Origin: Picocystis sp. L7
Taxonomy: Eukaryota > Chlorophyta > Picocystophyceae > Picocystales > Picocystaceae
NCBI GenBank assembly: GCA_020975725.1
Contig: QXJR01000025.1
Span: 62,001 to 126,000, forward strand
Direction of reading: 5' to 3'
Length of the DNA stretch: 64,000 nucleotides
The notes beneath the pieces were generated by a model. That model saw only the letters and a program-made list of their open reading frames with translations. It searched no databases and was not told the origin of the DNA. This document shows positions 31,330-43,138 of the stretch, in pieces. The position numbers and the translations under genes are program-made. Each line of letters opens with the position of its first letter. The first letter of the stretch is position 1.

Positions 31330-34300
31330 CTACCCATTCCTCTCGTCAAAATAAACCACCGTCAAAGCTTTCAACTTATCAAACAGCAAATCGGTAGCTT
31401 CTTCTGTCCGACAACAAATTGTGCGGCTCACGAAAGGATACATGGCCGTATCCGGAGCCACAGCCACTAAACTTATTTCCCTGGCGACCTTGCCTTCAAT
31501 GCTTGGACGGATCCCTTCCCCCCTTGGACTCAATGCCACATCAATCAAAGAGTCCAACTTTATTGACCAAACGTCTGTCCCTATCTGGCTTGTGTTGCTT
31601 GGAGGATCCGAAGCACAGGTAGCTGCAGCTGGCGCAGGTGGAGGCGAAACGCAACAGAGACTCTCTGCCATCAACAACAAGATCCTACCACCTTCCAACT
31701 CCACGGTCAGGCAGGAGTTTTGCCCACAGGCAAGGGAAACTCCTCGAGCCCTCAGCAAGGCGGGAGGAGTCAGAGAGGATCCTTCAGGCAAAGGAGCCAT
31801 CTGTTGAAACGGTAGTCTAGATGATGAGGCAGACCAACAATGCACCATCTTCTGCAGTTTTTGTATCAAAGAATGCACGTTCTTCCCACCGCTATTGCAA
31901 AACGGGGGAAACGCCCAAAGATCTTGAACCTGCCTTCCAAAAACTTTGATTCGATATTTCTCAAACAGCCTATACCAGGGTGAAGATAGTTGCTCCCCCC
32001 AAGCTTGCAGCGTGCAGAACAAACGCAAGGGAGTTGTAAAGAGAGCTGAAAAAGCGGTGCCACACATGCCTAGGACTGCAGCTCTTGGATCCCCAAGAAG
32101 TGACGCAGAAGCTAGCACCGAAATCAACTCTGTCACCGCAGCTCTTGCACAATGTTGCAAAAGGGAATCGGTCACGTCTTTTGGACCACACCTAGGAAAA
32201 CTTTTAAATGACCACGCAGGCATAGAAAAAGGAGCATGATTGATTCCCGATAAAGCAAAGATGGTGGCTCCTCTAGAGGTGTGAGCATAACTGACTTCAA
32301 TCCAAACTGGAGCAATTTCCAGTCGTTCCAAGCACTCTTGCTCGTTTCTTGTTTCTGCAGATCTATTGTAGGGCATGCAAGCTCCCAAAATCGCGCATTG
32401 TTCAGGGGTCACTGTCTCCTCCGATTCTACTGTCGATTTAGCAAGAGAGAAGCAAGAAGCAACTTCACATAGTTTTCGAATGAACATATCGTCCATCTGT
32501 AGCAACAGCGGGGCCATTTGTATGGCTCCAAGCCTTAATGTTCCTGATGTGCGCACTACTCTCAAATTCATGGCTGGCACTGCTGCGAATGAACAATCGC
32601 TATTTTTAGATCGTGAAGTAGAAAATAGGTTTTGCCTGATACCTTGTTCACTTCTCTGCTGTAAGGCTAGTGGTTCAGAAAGTGGCAAAAGACAGGAATG
32701 AACCCTACCATTGGGCCATGGTGTTGCCAGTGGTACCGAGTAGTGTGCGTTGTCAGTCAAGTTGTCGACTTGAATGGAGCGAACGGTGACAGCCAAGTCC
32801 AAGGCATCACGATCGCCTTTTCGAGCAGAGGTCAGAAAATTTACGTCGACCTGTTCAATGCAAAGGTGCGCCAGCGGGCTATCAGCGTTGGCCACCGCAA
32901 TTCTTATCCGTGGTATTTCTGCTTGAAAAATGATTCCCGTTCCATTGGGCATAAGGACACGTGGTGCATGTAGACCCTGCTCCGGACTCCAGCACTGCGA
33001 TACAAGTTGTTCCAACTCCCAACAGCCTGGGGTACTAAGTATCAAAATCCTTTCAGACGACTGACGAAGGAGACCCACAGTAACCTTTGTCTTGTGGGTG
33101 CCTCTGCCTACCTCCTTGTGGAATATTTGCGGGTAAGAACTCTCTACATCAAATGAACCCAGCTCACCTTTACCCTCCAGGTGCAAGTGCACAAAACCAC
33201 CACTTTCACTATTCCACCAGTTTTCTAAAGTTCCAGATGAATACCTCCCTATTTTGAGTGATGGCCAATCTTGAGATTCAACCACTAGATCGTACCCTGT
33301 GGTGTTGTTAATGCGCACAAAAGCCTCTGTGCAGTGGCTGTTGTTTGTACTCTTACCAAGCACTATTGCACGAGACCCTGAATCCGTCTGGCGCACCTTA
33401 ATATCTACACGGATATTCGACCATGCTAACCTGCTGCCATGATTCACGCTATGAATGCGACCACAATAGCTTGTCCCTGATGTTTGAACATCACCCAGTT
33501 CATGCGAAGTAGCCTCTTCACGATTCCTGCTCGTAGACAATCGATCCGCTGCGGTCACTAAAAGTTCATCATCTTCAACCCCCTGATCACGAACACCCAA
33601 ACTTGTAGCAAGAGTTGAGCTCTCTTGCTGCGACATGCTCATTCCTGACGCTGTTCTACTTTCCTCTAAACCCGTTACGTAGCATCTCTCCACAATTAAG
33701 CTGAGTGTTTGGGCGCGATTGCAGCCGCAAGGAACAGGCTTAGACCAAGGACAATCTTTGGTGCGAATTCGAATCTGATCAGGCTCAGTTGGAATGTCCA
33801 ACCAAGGTATACCCATGCCAACCCCGGGTTCAACTCTGTATATCTTTCCGACAGGGAGCTGCTGAATCTGGACGGGAACTGTCAAACTGTTCACAAATCT
33901 GTATGCGTGAAAAAATCGAACTGCAACTGTCCTATGTGGTGTGTAAGAGGAAGAAGCACAGATTATCTTATTGTAGTGCAAAGAAGAATTTGTCCCTGAG
34001 CTGACAGGCACAGAGAAGGTTGCTGCCCGTGCGCTACCTTGCTTTATGGGTATTGTTTGCGACCATGCACAGCAATCCTCAATGTCACTTCTCAGTTTCG
34101 TCCTTTCAAGAAGACCATCATTGTTTTCATCAGGTGCAATGCCTCGCCACTCCAATCCATCTATGCTTTTGACAGCCCGGAGGCTCAAAGCAAGTGGCAG
34201 GTTTCGCTGCCAAGCCATTCCATGCAGAGAGATCCCAAGCTCTGAAAATGAGGGAGAGTGGGACAAAGACTGAGTGTGGCCGTCTGACTTGAAAGCAAGC

Positions 34301-37300
34301 TGTGTGCCAGTAGATCTCCTCCTTCCATCCACTTCGGAGTTAAGGTGCTCTGTACCTGGGCTACTTGAAAAATTCTCCTCTGCAACATCATGGACCTTGC
34401 CATGCAGTGGTGTGCTTTGTGCAGTGCATTTGGGTCCTGGACACTCCTCCCTTGATTCAGTTGGTCCAGACCCAACCCTTCCAGCAATATAACACCCATC
34501 AACGAAAGGTTGCTGTGCTCGGTTGAGCTTTCGAAAAGTGTCAGTCGTACGATCATGAAGTATGTAGGTGCACTCTGTTTCGTTTGTCAAGACCACTGAT
34601 GCGCGGATGCAAACTCGATCGCTCGTATATCTTCCACCTGGGACCCTTTCGATCACCACTTCCAGTGGCCATGGTGCACCACAGGTGGACTCAACCGGGG
34701 ATAGCAAAGCATGCTTCACCCTACCACTGGTGTGCTTCAAGCATCTGCCTACAACAGAAGATGAACTTTGCGGTCCTAGGTGTACAGGTTTACTCCATCT
34801 GTACCCAGATGGTTTGATTGACATCGAAAAGGACTCTAGCAGATTGAAGCTTTGAGCTTTCCAACATCCGAGCGGGGATAGAGAAAAAGACTCGCACCGT
34901 GTTTCTGAGGTCGGGCCAGCTGCCTTTCCTGTCATATCCTCCACAACAACTTCCATAGGCAAGGGGAGGTCACTTTCTACCACCAAAGATGGCATGAACA
35001 CTACATTTACCTTGTGCCAAGTGGAGTGCATGCCATGTTGGGTCTGTGATCCTTTGCCTTTTAAACAGAATGTGCTTGGACTACTTGGGGACGATGCAGG
35101 AGATGCTACACACACATCATCGAGGTCTTGCGAGATCGATGGGCCTTCAGCAAAGCTATTCGATGCTTCAGCTTCGTGGCACAGCAGTTTGTCCTCTGAA
35201 CAAGCCCGTGTGTATTCTTTCTGAGCTGAGTTTTGCCCACTGGTCGCTCGGGTCTGACTTGCAGAAGGGAGAATATTCGAAACAACTTTCCAGCAGAGGC
35301 TTCCTTTCTTCAATGCTTTGGAATTGCTAGGCAAAGGTTCACAGATCGCCGTCGAGGCAATTTTGGAAGGACATGGTGCAGGAAATATATCCTGAACAGG
35401 TATCAAATTGCTCCAACTGTAGTCTCGGCTTTGCGGGAAAGATGCCCGGGCACTTGACGCTGGTGTACCAGGAAGCTCCTGGCTTTTTATTCTTTCACTG
35501 CTGGTTCCTTTACTTTGAAGGTTGGCTAGAGCTGGCTCTGGGCTACCTTTCTGGATCTCTTCTTTGGCACCTTGCGTTCCGCATGAGTATTTTCTTTCCT
35601 TGGTTTCCTGTTGCCCCATGTCTTCCAAGCCCTCACTGTCTTCTGCTTCCTGTCCATCACTTCCACGTAGTGGGCATATGCGCAAGTGCCCACCTTGGAA
35701 GCAAATAGAGAGAGGAGCCCAGATGGAATCACCTGGCTGCAAAATTGTGAAAGGGCTAGGCGTGGTGAAAGCATGCAATACGTGCGAAATCATGAGTGGA
35801 CCGCATCCATGATTCGAAAGACAGAGTGGAGAGTGGAGGAGCAAGGAGGAGCCAATCCGAGACAGCGCCGGGTCTGCCCCACAAAAGCCTATGGTTGCTC
35901 TTGAGCCTTGCAATGAAACACGGCCACTCATTCTCCCGATACCGATACAAATATCGTGGGTTTCCTGTGCTTGATAGCTGCACTCCTGATCGGTACCTCG
36001 AATCCAAGCGTTGGCACTCTTGGGAAACTCTATGGAACGGTGCAAGTATGTGCCGGTTGAAAAACACGTTGGCAATGCAATCCTTTCCTTTGCCTTGACA
36101 ACAATCGGGGCAGCCCACTCCAAGTTTTCGTTTCCACTCGCCTGCTTAGATGATGCTTTATTCCCAAAATCCATGTTCCCTTGGTGTACTGTGCTTTCGG
36201 GACTTTGGGAGCTCCCAACATCTTCATCGTTGTCAACATCATTATCACAATGTTCTGGTTCAGCACCTCCAAGATCCCGGGGCTGCATCACTTGACCAAG
36301 TGGTGCACTGGAAAGGTGATCACGGCCATATCCCTGCATTTTAGAAAGAGAATTTGAATCACCGAATAGTCTTTTGACAGCACGGCTTGGTGAAGTGTCC
36401 TTGTCATGGTCAAAATACGTACCAGAAGGAGATGATCTCGCTGACACGCTCTCATCAAAATCGGTGCGTACAGCCACATGAGGTATCCACACAATCACGT
36501 CTTCGCCTGTTTCATTGACAAGCCACGCTAATGGTCCCTGATCAGCATCCCTCCACCACATATCATCGGAAATGAGTCGAGCTGCTGAACTACTGCAACA
36601 TACTTCAAAATCGTTGTTGGCGCGCAAGGCTACAGACATACAATGGAGACCATTGTTCATTTCTGGGCCTGCTGAGGTGCAGGTCTTAGAAGTCTTTCTG
36701 CTGTTGCTTGTAGATGCCTGAAGATGAAGGCCGCATTGCCAGGGAACAATCAGTGATTCCCACGGAGCGGCCTGACTCTCTCTCACATCTGCAGCAACAG
36801 AAATGGAGGAGGACATGTCGAGTTCCCCATCCCGGTACAATGCCGCCATATTCATTGGGCAGAGCCCCGCCTCGAAGTGTTTTGCTTTCCGGCTTCCAAA
36901 CGAAACAAAACCTCGGCAGACCTGCAGCTGGAAAAAGCAAGACCGGGTATGAACGTCCTCCTTTTGGCACTTTCGTGGCTCTACACAGTCTGTGCAGTTG
37001 CTAACACTTTGTTGCTCAAAATTGACAGTAGAAGGGCTTGCGCCTGAAGCTGTTGGTCTTTCCTCACTGTTTCTGGGAACTTTAAGCTGTTCAGCTGTAT
37101 CCAAGTTGGACACCGCACCCCCGCTGGTAAATACTAGACCCTGGTCCGGAACACACTTTGCCGAATCTGCAGAACTGATGTGTTTTACGTTGCTTTGCAA
37201 TGACATGGCATGGTCAAAAGCTGCATCTATTTTTCCAGGAGTAACATGAAAGACCAAAGTATCTAGTGCTGCCTGCAGAGAGCTTGCTCTGACAGCCTCT

Positions 37301-40300
37301 TTGCAGTAGCTGAGCCTCAAGGCAGCCAACTGAACAAGCTCCTCATTTGGGTCCCACGTTGTCCAAACGTCTTTGATCTTATTCCAATGTAGAGTGTGCG
37401 CGGTAGTGGAGCTAACACTCCTTTTCTCAATGCTTTGCAAAAGTTTAGTGACAGGATGAGCTTCAGGCACATCATAAGGCCACTCTCCAGTGCTTGAAAG
37501 ACTACGCAAACCGCCGCCCTCTCTGGAAACACTGCTGGCCTCCCACAACCCACTGTCGGGACTTGTCCTCACCATACTGCTGGGGGTCGAAATATCAACT
37601 GCGCCACTTCTTGGAGTGAACGGGGATAGTAGCATTGGTGTGGAATGCTCAGCTTTGTAATGACTCATTTCCTCTCTAGGCATCATTCTTCCATTCATCT
37701 TTAGAGCTGCAGCAATGCTATCTACACCAACTGCAGCACTGCCATCCGATGAAAATACAGCTTGCAGCCCTTGCACACAAACCATTGAAGTGCTCTTGTC
37801 TGCCACGAGGAGTTCTACAACTGCCCATGAAAGCTTCACGTGATGACTACCTGCTTGTGTGGCAGTGCTTGGATGCTTCACATTCCAAGGAAAGGTTTCC
37901 ATGGGAAGGAAGCCATCCCCAGGAAGATGATCCGATACTAGACCATGATCTCTTGTGCCGTTCGACGCACATCCAAGTGGTTGGGAAGACTTCCCAGGAG
38001 TATTAAATCGAGGAAGGTCCTTGCTTTTACTCTGGAGGGAAGTAGGATACTGCAGATAGCTGGGCTGAGAACAACAAGGTGACCCTTCTGTGTCACGGCA
38101 TGCGGCCTGAATCTCTTCCTGACATTTGTGCTCCGAAGGAATGTTAGGATTCACAGCTTCATTGGACTCATGCAACTGGCCAGGCGAAGCGGTCTCCCCA
38201 GCAACACCTGTTGATTCATCTTTCGGGTCGTACCTTTGTCTAGAGGCTTCGACACCGCTCGTCCACAAAGTGGCTGCAAGCCGTAAACGCACCAGCATAT
38301 CACATACTTTTGGCAGATCAATCTGGAGCTTCATTCCCGAGAGATCAATCAACGAATTACTGATCATTCGCGACGGGGAGCTGCTCGCAATACCACGATC
38401 ATGGCAGTTCCAAGTAAAAGGCCCACAGGGACATAACAGGGCTCCGAGTGTGTTCTCTTCTGACAAACCCAAACCAATGAATGCAATCTCCGAGACATTT
38501 GTCTGCTGCTTGTATGTGAATCCATCCAAAAACAAACAAAGCGGATCCCCACTTAACGTACTGCACCATGACTTCAGCGAGCAGCGCTTCGCGTGTACGC
38601 TCCATGTCAATGTCCCTTGGGTCGATGGCTGGCATTGTGGGGATATTCGTGCTCCATTCTCATGGACGTGTTGAGAGCGATTTCGATCCTTCAACTGAAC
38701 ATCGGATAGTTCATTGCTAGAAGACTTCCCAAACGCTAGCTTCAGATCCTCGACAAGGGATACAACGAGTACGGCCTCCTTTGCAAGCATGTGGACCATC
38801 AAAACGTCCAACTTCACATCTATCTGTCGCTTGGTGTGGTGTATCAAGCCAGCTTCCACAGATAGACAGCTATGGAGGTAACACTGGGGGTCAGAGCTAA
38901 CGATTGCTAATTTTGCATGTGTTATGCTCACTTTGGTGCGGACTCCGGGTTCACTCAAAACCAAAAACTTCTTCAAGACCAAATCCAGGCCTCGAGCTCC
39001 CTCATTCTCACCCGCTACCATCAACCTGAAGCTAAGATTGTCAGCAAACACCTTTACTTCCTTCAAATCAGTTTTTTGTTCTCCACTGGGCGTTGTTTTC
39101 TCTTTCGAAACCGATTGTGTGGATGCTGTGTGATCTTCTTCTTCTCGGCTCCCCTGAGCAGCGATGGCTTGTATGAGCTCTTCAGGAAGGACAAAAGACA
39201 TGTTCTTCACACTGATTCCAACAGCCCTTCCAGTTGCTTCCTCCTGCTTCCACTTCAGCATGAGCGAGGGGGGGCACTGTACATCCCCCGAATGCCCAAT
39301 GAAGAACGACCCATTCCAGCCATGAGCTTGAAGGTCCATTGCTTTCTTGCCACTCTTCAGTTGCGATGCATCAAGCCGTACACGCTCTACCCCTATCATC
39401 TGCAAGGAACATTTATGGGAACACTCTCCGAAAAGGATCTCCAACCCACTTGCACCTGCAGATGTCTGCTCAAGCAAGCCACTCACATCAACATTCAAAC
39501 GCAAGGAGGTAGCTTCCAGCGCTGCCAACAACGACACTGTCTCTCCCAGCATGACTTCTAACTGGCACCTTCGAAAGCTTGCAGATGGAGAACGTGGACC
39601 ATTGCCCTCGCAGTGAATCCCGTCCAGTCGAAGCTGCCAATTAGTGGAAAGTATTGCTCTATCTAACTCCCTAAGTGCCCGTTTAATCATGCGATCGTTT
39701 TGCAAGGCCAATGCCTGAGAAAGAATTTCTCTTTCTCGCTGGAATGTAACCTCCTGGTGCTCTGGAGAGACTACCTTATTCTTAGCAACAAATCTCCCCA
39801 CAGATATACGAACGCGGTCTTGGGGACCACAATGCTTGCTTAGATTGACACGTAAGCTAGAGAGCTCCACCCTTACAGATGCTGTTGCATTCGTAGACAT
39901 CGCTGCACGCTCTGCTAGACGAAGTATCTGAGAATGATAGCTATCTGTTGTGGCAAAATGCTTCTCAGCTGGTGCCTTTCTTTCCTCTTGCTCTGGAACG
40001 TGACTTTTCTCTGCAAAAGCTGTGAAGCAACGCAAAGCATGAGACGAAGATATGCTCCCTTCTATCTTTCCAACGGTGCCCGATGCGCAGGCCACCTGCC
40101 CATTTGTCGAAGCCCAGTCCAAACGAACATCCAAGGCAACATCGGTTGACTGTGTGATGGTCGAATCCAAGGGGATGCCGGCAAATTCCCCAGGAGAGCA
40201 AAATTGCGCAACAACACTATCGACCCCGACCTCCCCCTTCTTCGGCGTGGTGGCACGGATGGCGCCAATCTTCCATCTGAGGCGTAATGGGGGCTGTTTC

Positions 40301-41424
40301 CGTATTGCTAGTCTGAACCGCGAAAGGCTGAAGGTCAACGTGAAAGAGCTCTGGTTTAATTCGTCGTCCATGGTAAGGGTAAGGCTGTCCACTCGACCGT
40401 TGATGTCCACCATCTTCCCACGGGCGACGATGTCACCGAGATTGTCACTCAAAGCATCGAAGAAGCGCTCCGCATCCTCCTCGTCTTTGACCAAGGACGT
40501 GGTCTGAGCAACAGCTGCAGCCACAATGATCTGCTTGGCCACTTTTCTAAACCTCAGAAGTGCATCTTTCTTGTGCTGGCCTTGCATGACCCGTTTCGCT
40601 TCCGTCTCTTCGCCCAAGGTGACGGTTTCGTTGTCTTCGTCCAGCGTGTCTGAGGTGCTTGCATCAAAGAGGTTCTGTAAGGTCTGGACGAGCGAAGGGT
40701 TCACTTTCAAACGGATGGGTGTGGTGCGCAAGCGTACGGGCGTGATTCCATTCCCCGTGACTTCTGCTCGTCCTATACTGGCGTGGACGTCCACCGGTTC
40801 CGTGGTGATTGGTGTTGAACCATGGGTCAGGACGATGTGTTTGATGGATCCGCTTCGGGAGCGGGCTTCTGCCACTTTGAATTCGAAGGACAGGCATTGC
40901 TCTTCTCCTTCCATCCTGATCTTGAGATCTCCCACCACCACGTGGAGTCTCTGCAGCAGCGCTTCTGCCATCCGCTGGGCCATCCTTTGAGCCTTGGACG
41001 TCCCTGGATCGTTCTCTGTCCTGTTTTGAACTCTTGAGCCATCTTCCTGTTCCATGGATGCACCAGTCCTTGTGTTCTCATTGTTGGACGATCCAGGAGG
41101 ATGGTCGGTCTCCCGATCCTCCTTGTTGGTGGAGGCACACCTTCGAATTCGCACGTCCACTCCTTCCACGTGCACCAGGACGTTCTTCCACGGGGTTTTC
41201 CACGGCACGACGACCCTGGCGACGTCCACGCGCGCGTCCAGGAGCTCCCATCCTTCCCAGCACCACGTGCTGTCGTCCGTGCTGCGTTCGTCCCGTGCCA
41301 GTTGCAGCCTTCGCAGCACGGCTTCTCCTTTCCACGGCGACCAGGCCACGTCTTTCGCCTCCAGGGGTCGCAGCACGCCTCGTGTGGCCATGGACACGGC
41401 CTCGCGAAGGAGTGCCTCCAGCAT
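31330..41424 (-). CDS. VPS13: VPS13-like bridge-like lipid transfer protein, single 10-kb exon
   Basis: A 3,364-aa protein. VPS13 proteins are rod-like bridges that move bulk phospholipids between organelles at contact sites. The chosen start, MLEALLREAVSMATRG, matches the chorein N-terminus (MLE...); the frame also runs further upstream. The first ~100 residues (AVLRRLQLARDE, GWELLDARVDVARVVVPW, VLVHVEGVDVRIRRC) are the chorein domain. A long beta-rich middle follows. At about residue 2240 PSGYRWSKPVHLGP with later CIRASVVLTNETECTYIL looks like the SHR-BD/VAB region. The extreme C-terminus (CRTEEATDLLFDKLKAL) resembles the PH-like end. Ser-rich low-complexity linkers occur between domains. 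The entire gene appears intronless. The family is clear; the paralogue type (VPS13A/C-like or plant SHBY-like) is not decided. Confidence 0.85.
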   Translation of the reverse strand: MLEALLREAVSMATRGVLRPLEAKDVAWSPWKGEAVLRRLQLARDERSTDDSTWCWEGWELLDARVDVARVVVPWKTPWKNVLVHVEGVDVRIRRCASTNKEDRETDHPPGSSNNENTRTGASMEQEDGSRVQNRTENDPGTSKAQRMAQRMAEALLQRLHVVVGDLKIRMEGEEQCLSFEFKVAEARSRSGSIKHIVLTHGSTPITTEPVDVHASIGRAEVTGNGITPVRLRTTPIRLKVNPSLVQTLQNLFDASTSDTLDEDNETVTLGEETEAKRVMQGQHKKDALLRFRKVAKQIIVAAAVAQTTSLVKDEEDAERFFDALSDNLGDIVARGKMVDINGRVDSLTLTMDDELNQSSFTLTFSLSRFRLAIRKQPPLRLRWKIGAIRATTPKKGEVGVDSVVAQFCSPGEFAGIPLDSTITQSTDVALDVRLDWASTNGQVACASGTVGKIEGSISSSHALRCFTAFAEKSHVPEQEERKAPAEKHFATTDSYHSQILRLAERAAMSTNATASVRVELSSLRVNLSKHCGPQDRVRISVGRFVAKNKVVSPEHQEVTFQREREILSQALALQNDRMIKRALRELDRAILSTNWQLRLDGIHCEGNGPRSPSASFRRCQLEVMLGETVSLLAALEATSLRLNVDVSGLLEQTSAGASGLEILFGECSHKCSLQMIGVERVRLDASQLKSGKKAMDLQAHGWNGSFFIGHSGDVQCPPSLMLKWKQEEATGRAVGISVKNMSFVLPEELIQAIAAQGSREEEDHTASTQSVSKEKTTPSGEQKTDLKEVKVFADNLSFRLMVAGENEGARGLDLVLKKFLVLSEPGVRTKVSITHAKLAIVSSDPQCYLHSCLSVEAGLIHHTKRQIDVKLDVLMVHMLAKEAVLVVSLVEDLKLAFGKSSSNELSDVQLKDRNRSQHVHENGARISPQCQPSTQGTLTWSVHAKRCSLKSWCSTLSGDPLCLFLDGFTYKQQTNVSEIAFIGLGLSEENTLGALLCPCGPFTWNCHDRGIASSSPSRMISNSLIDLSGMKLQIDLPKVCDMLVRLRLAATLWTSGVEASRQRYDPKDESTGVAGETASPGQLHESNEAVNPNIPSEHKCQEEIQAACRDTEGSPCCSQPSYLQYPTSLQSKSKDLPRFNTPGKSSQPLGCASNGTRDHGLVSDHLPGDGFLPMETFPWNVKHPSTATQAGSHHVKLSWAVVELLVADKSTSMVCVQGLQAVFSSDGSAAVGVDSIAAALKMNGRMMPREEMSHYKAEHSTPMLLSPFTPRSGAVDISTPSSMVRTSPDSGLWEASSVSREGGGLRSLSSTGEWPYDVPEAHPVTKLLQSIEKRSVSSTTAHTLHWNKIKDVWTTWDPNEELVQLAALRLSYCKEAVRASSLQAALDTLVFHVTPGKIDAAFDHAMSLQSNVKHISSADSAKCVPDQGLVFTSGGAVSNLDTAEQLKVPRNSEERPTASGASPSTVNFEQQSVSNCTDCVEPRKCQKEDVHTRSCFFQLQVCRGFVSFGSRKAKHFEAGLCPMNMAALYRDGELDMSSSISVAADVRESQAAPWESLIVPWQCGLHLQASTSNSRKTSKTCTSAGPEMNNGLHCMSVALRANNDFEVCCSSSAARLISDDMWWRDADQGPLAWLVNETGEDVIVWIPHVAVRTDFDESVSARSSPSGTYFDHDKDTSPSRAVKRLFGDSNSLSKMQGYGRDHLSSAPLGQVMQPRDLGGAEPEHCDNDVDNDEDVGSSQSPESTVHQGNMDFGNKASSKQASGNENLEWAAPIVVKAKERIALPTCFSTGTYLHRSIEFPKSANAWIRGTDQECSYQAQETHDICIGIGRMSGRVSLQGSRATIGFCGADPALSRIGSSLLLHSPLCLSNHGCGPLMISHVLHAFTTPSPFTILQPGDSIWAPLSICFQGGHLRICPLRGSDGQEAEDSEGLEDMGQQETKERKYSCGTQGAKEEIQKGSPEPALANLQSKGTSSERIKSQELPGTPASSARASFPQSRDYSWSNLIPVQDIFPAPCPSKIASTAICEPLPSNSKALKKGSLCWKVVSNILPSASQTRATSGQNSAQKEYTRACSEDKLLCHEAEASNSFAEGPSISQDLDDVCVASPASSPSSPSTFCLKGKGSQTQHGMHSTWHKVNVVFMPSLVVESDLPLPMEVVVEDMTGKAAGPTSETRCESFSLSPLGCWKAQSFNLLESFSMSIKPSGYRWSKPVHLGPQSSSSVVGRCLKHTSGRVKHALLSPVESTCGAPWPLEVVIERVPGGRYTSDRVCIRASVVLTNETECTYILHDRTTDTFRKLNRAQQPFVDGCYIAGRVGSGPTESREECPGPKCTAQSTPLHGKVHDVAEENFSSSPGTEHLNSEVDGRRRSTGTQLAFKSDGHTQSLSHSPSFSELGISLHGMAWQRNLPLALSLRAVKSIDGLEWRGIAPDENNDGLLERTKLRSDIEDCCAWSQTIPIKQGSARAATFSVPVSSGTNSSLHYNKIICASSSYTPHRTVAVRFFHAYRFVNSLTVPVQIQQLPVGKIYRVEPGVGMGIPWLDIPTEPDQIRIRTKDCPWSKPVPCGCNRAQTLSLIVERCYVTGLEESRTASGMSMSQQESSTLATSLGVRDQGVEDDELLVTAADRLSTSRNREEATSHELGDVQTSGTSYCGRIHSVNHGSRLAWSNIRVDIKVRQTDSGSRAIVLGKSTNNSHCTEAFVRINNTTGYDLVVESQDWPSLKIGRYSSGTLENWWNSESGGFVHLHLEGKGELGSFDVESSYPQIFHKEVGRGTHKTKVTVGLLRQSSERILILSTPGCWELEQLVSQCWSPEQGLHAPRVLMPNGTGIIFQAEIPRIRIAVANADSPLAHLCIEQVDVNFLTSARKGDRDALDLAVTVRSIQVDNLTDNAHYSVPLATPWPNGRVHSCLLPLSEPLALQQRSEQGIRQNLFSTSRSKNSDCSFAAVPAMNLRVVRTSGTLRLGAIQMAPLLLQMDDMFIRKLCEVASCFSLAKSTVESEETVTPEQCAILGACMPYNRSAETRNEQECLERLEIAPVWIEVSYAHTSRGATIFALSGINHAPFSMPAWSFKSFPRCGPKDVTDSLLQHCARAAVTELISVLASASLLGDPRAAVLGMCGTAFSALFTTPLRLFCTLQAWGEQLSSPWYRLFEKYRIKVFGRQVQDLWAFPPFCNSGGKNVHSLIQKLQKMVHCWSASSSRLPFQQMAPLPEGSSLTPPALLRARGVSLACGQNSCLTVELEGGRILLLMAESLCCVSPPPAPAAATCASDPPSNTSQIGTDVWSIKLDSLIDVALSPRGEGIRPSIEGKVAREISLVAVAPDTAMYPFVSRTICCRTEEATDLLFDKLKALTVVYFDERNG

Positions 41425-43138
41425 GGCGCCGAGGAAGAGGCGCGTGTGCGACACGCGCAAAGCACGAAATGGACGTCCATGGCCCAGGACATGGCGTAAA
41501 CACGAGGTTAACTGCAGGAGAGGGTCGGAAGCGAGAGAGAACGAGGGACGGCAATTCGGAGTTAACAAGGGGGGCAGATGGGGTTAACCACCGGGGTGGG
41601 AGAATGCCCGAACGAACCCCGAAAAGGGGGCATTGGAGCTGCCCGAGTTAAGGGAAGGGTTTCGTGCTTGGAAGGATGGGGCGTACGCACAAGTGACACC
41701 CAGGGTCGAGGATGGATGTGGAAACACACACCCATGGCTACCCACAACGGCGAGATGCGAAACGACGGGCCATGCAAATGCGTCCACGGGGAAGGAAGGA
41801 CGGATGCTATTGATGGAAGGCCAAGGGCGATAGGTTGGAGGAGGGTGGGATGTGCCCGCGGGAATGAAAAGGAAGGATTGCAACGTATGCTAACCGAGGG
41901 AACCGTCTTTCGCACATTGGACGATGGATCGAACGCTGAGCGCAAGGAGCAAGCCGGGAAGACATTCGCTGGGAAGGAGTATGATTGCCTTCAATCCGAC
42001 CGTGACATTCTTCGAAGACCACGAGAAAAGTAGAAAGGGTGATACCCTCCCGTAGATGAAGCAAATAGGATGTCATACGGCCGAAATCCTCGAAAGCGGA
42101 AGTGTTGGAGAACGTGTCTTCGCGCGTCGCCCGTCTTGAATGCCCTTGGATGGAGAATCATGTAGGAAAACGAAGGCGACATGGAAACGCTTCACATGGT
42201 GTGCTTGATACATCAGAGCATTATTATACTACTATCCATGCATGGCCTCGTGCATGCGAGGCATGATGCATGGGTATTGGCTACGTACGTTGAATAACAC
42301 TTGCATCGCCCACCACATCAAGTTCGTGTCCTTTGCATCTTTCTAAATGAAGTATTCGCATCACTTGCTAATGAAACGCACGTTCGTGTTGTTGAATCGT
42401 TGCTCCATCCCATGGAATCACAATGATTCCCCCCCGTGCATTGAAATTGCATTCCGCAAAGACAAAAGATGATAATGTGACTGTCACGGCATCATTGTCA
42501 CTGGCCTTCCTTACACACCGAGAGAACTGTCAACAAAGATACTTGGGATGAACATCACATGTTCTAGATTGAGGGTTGGAAAGCAAGAGGACTGTCTAAC
42601 AACTCCCACATTATGCATGAATCGACCGAGCACGTTTTTTGACGAGGGGAATTGTGATTCCATCAGTCGCTCTCAAAATAGCATACGTGTCGAAGGCCCC
42701 AGAAACGTGATGCAAGCGTCCAACATGACCCTAAACGATTTAGGAATAAATTTATTTCACTCTTGAATGCCACCAACCCGTTCCACCGGACAAGACACGG
42801 GCAGAAAGTTTTCAACGCAAAGTAAATTTCCGCCGTGAACCAATATGATCAGCCCATGCTGGAAGTAGCCTTCAACACTCAATCAAAACAGGCCATGCAT
42901 AGCGCCGCATCTGCAAAGGGCTGGTAACGACAAGGGTATTTCACTCTGTACTCGGAGGCGACCGAAGACATGTGTGCCAGACAGGTTTGCAGTCGCTCTA
43001 CCGCCACATCAAAACAAGACCTCATTATGGTGTTGATTTGGTACTAGACATGCGAAAGGACAGAGATCGATGCCATCGCTGGCCGTGTCAACATAGAATG
43101 CTCCAGAGTTGGGCTCGAGCACGTGCAGAAATTCTACC
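41425..43138. other. Spacer between VPS13-like and NOC4-like genes
   Basis: The VPS13 promoter side is GC-rich with motif copies (listed separately). From about 42180 to 43080 it is AT-rich, and no gene is recognised. Confidence 0.45.
41508..41650. promoter_or_regulatory. GTTAAC motif cluster upstream of the VPS13-like gene
   Basis: GTTAAC at 41508, 41561 and 41583, and GAGTTAAGG near 41645. They lie 84-220 bp upstream of the chosen ATG at 41424, which supports that start over a longer frame. Confidence 0.45.
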
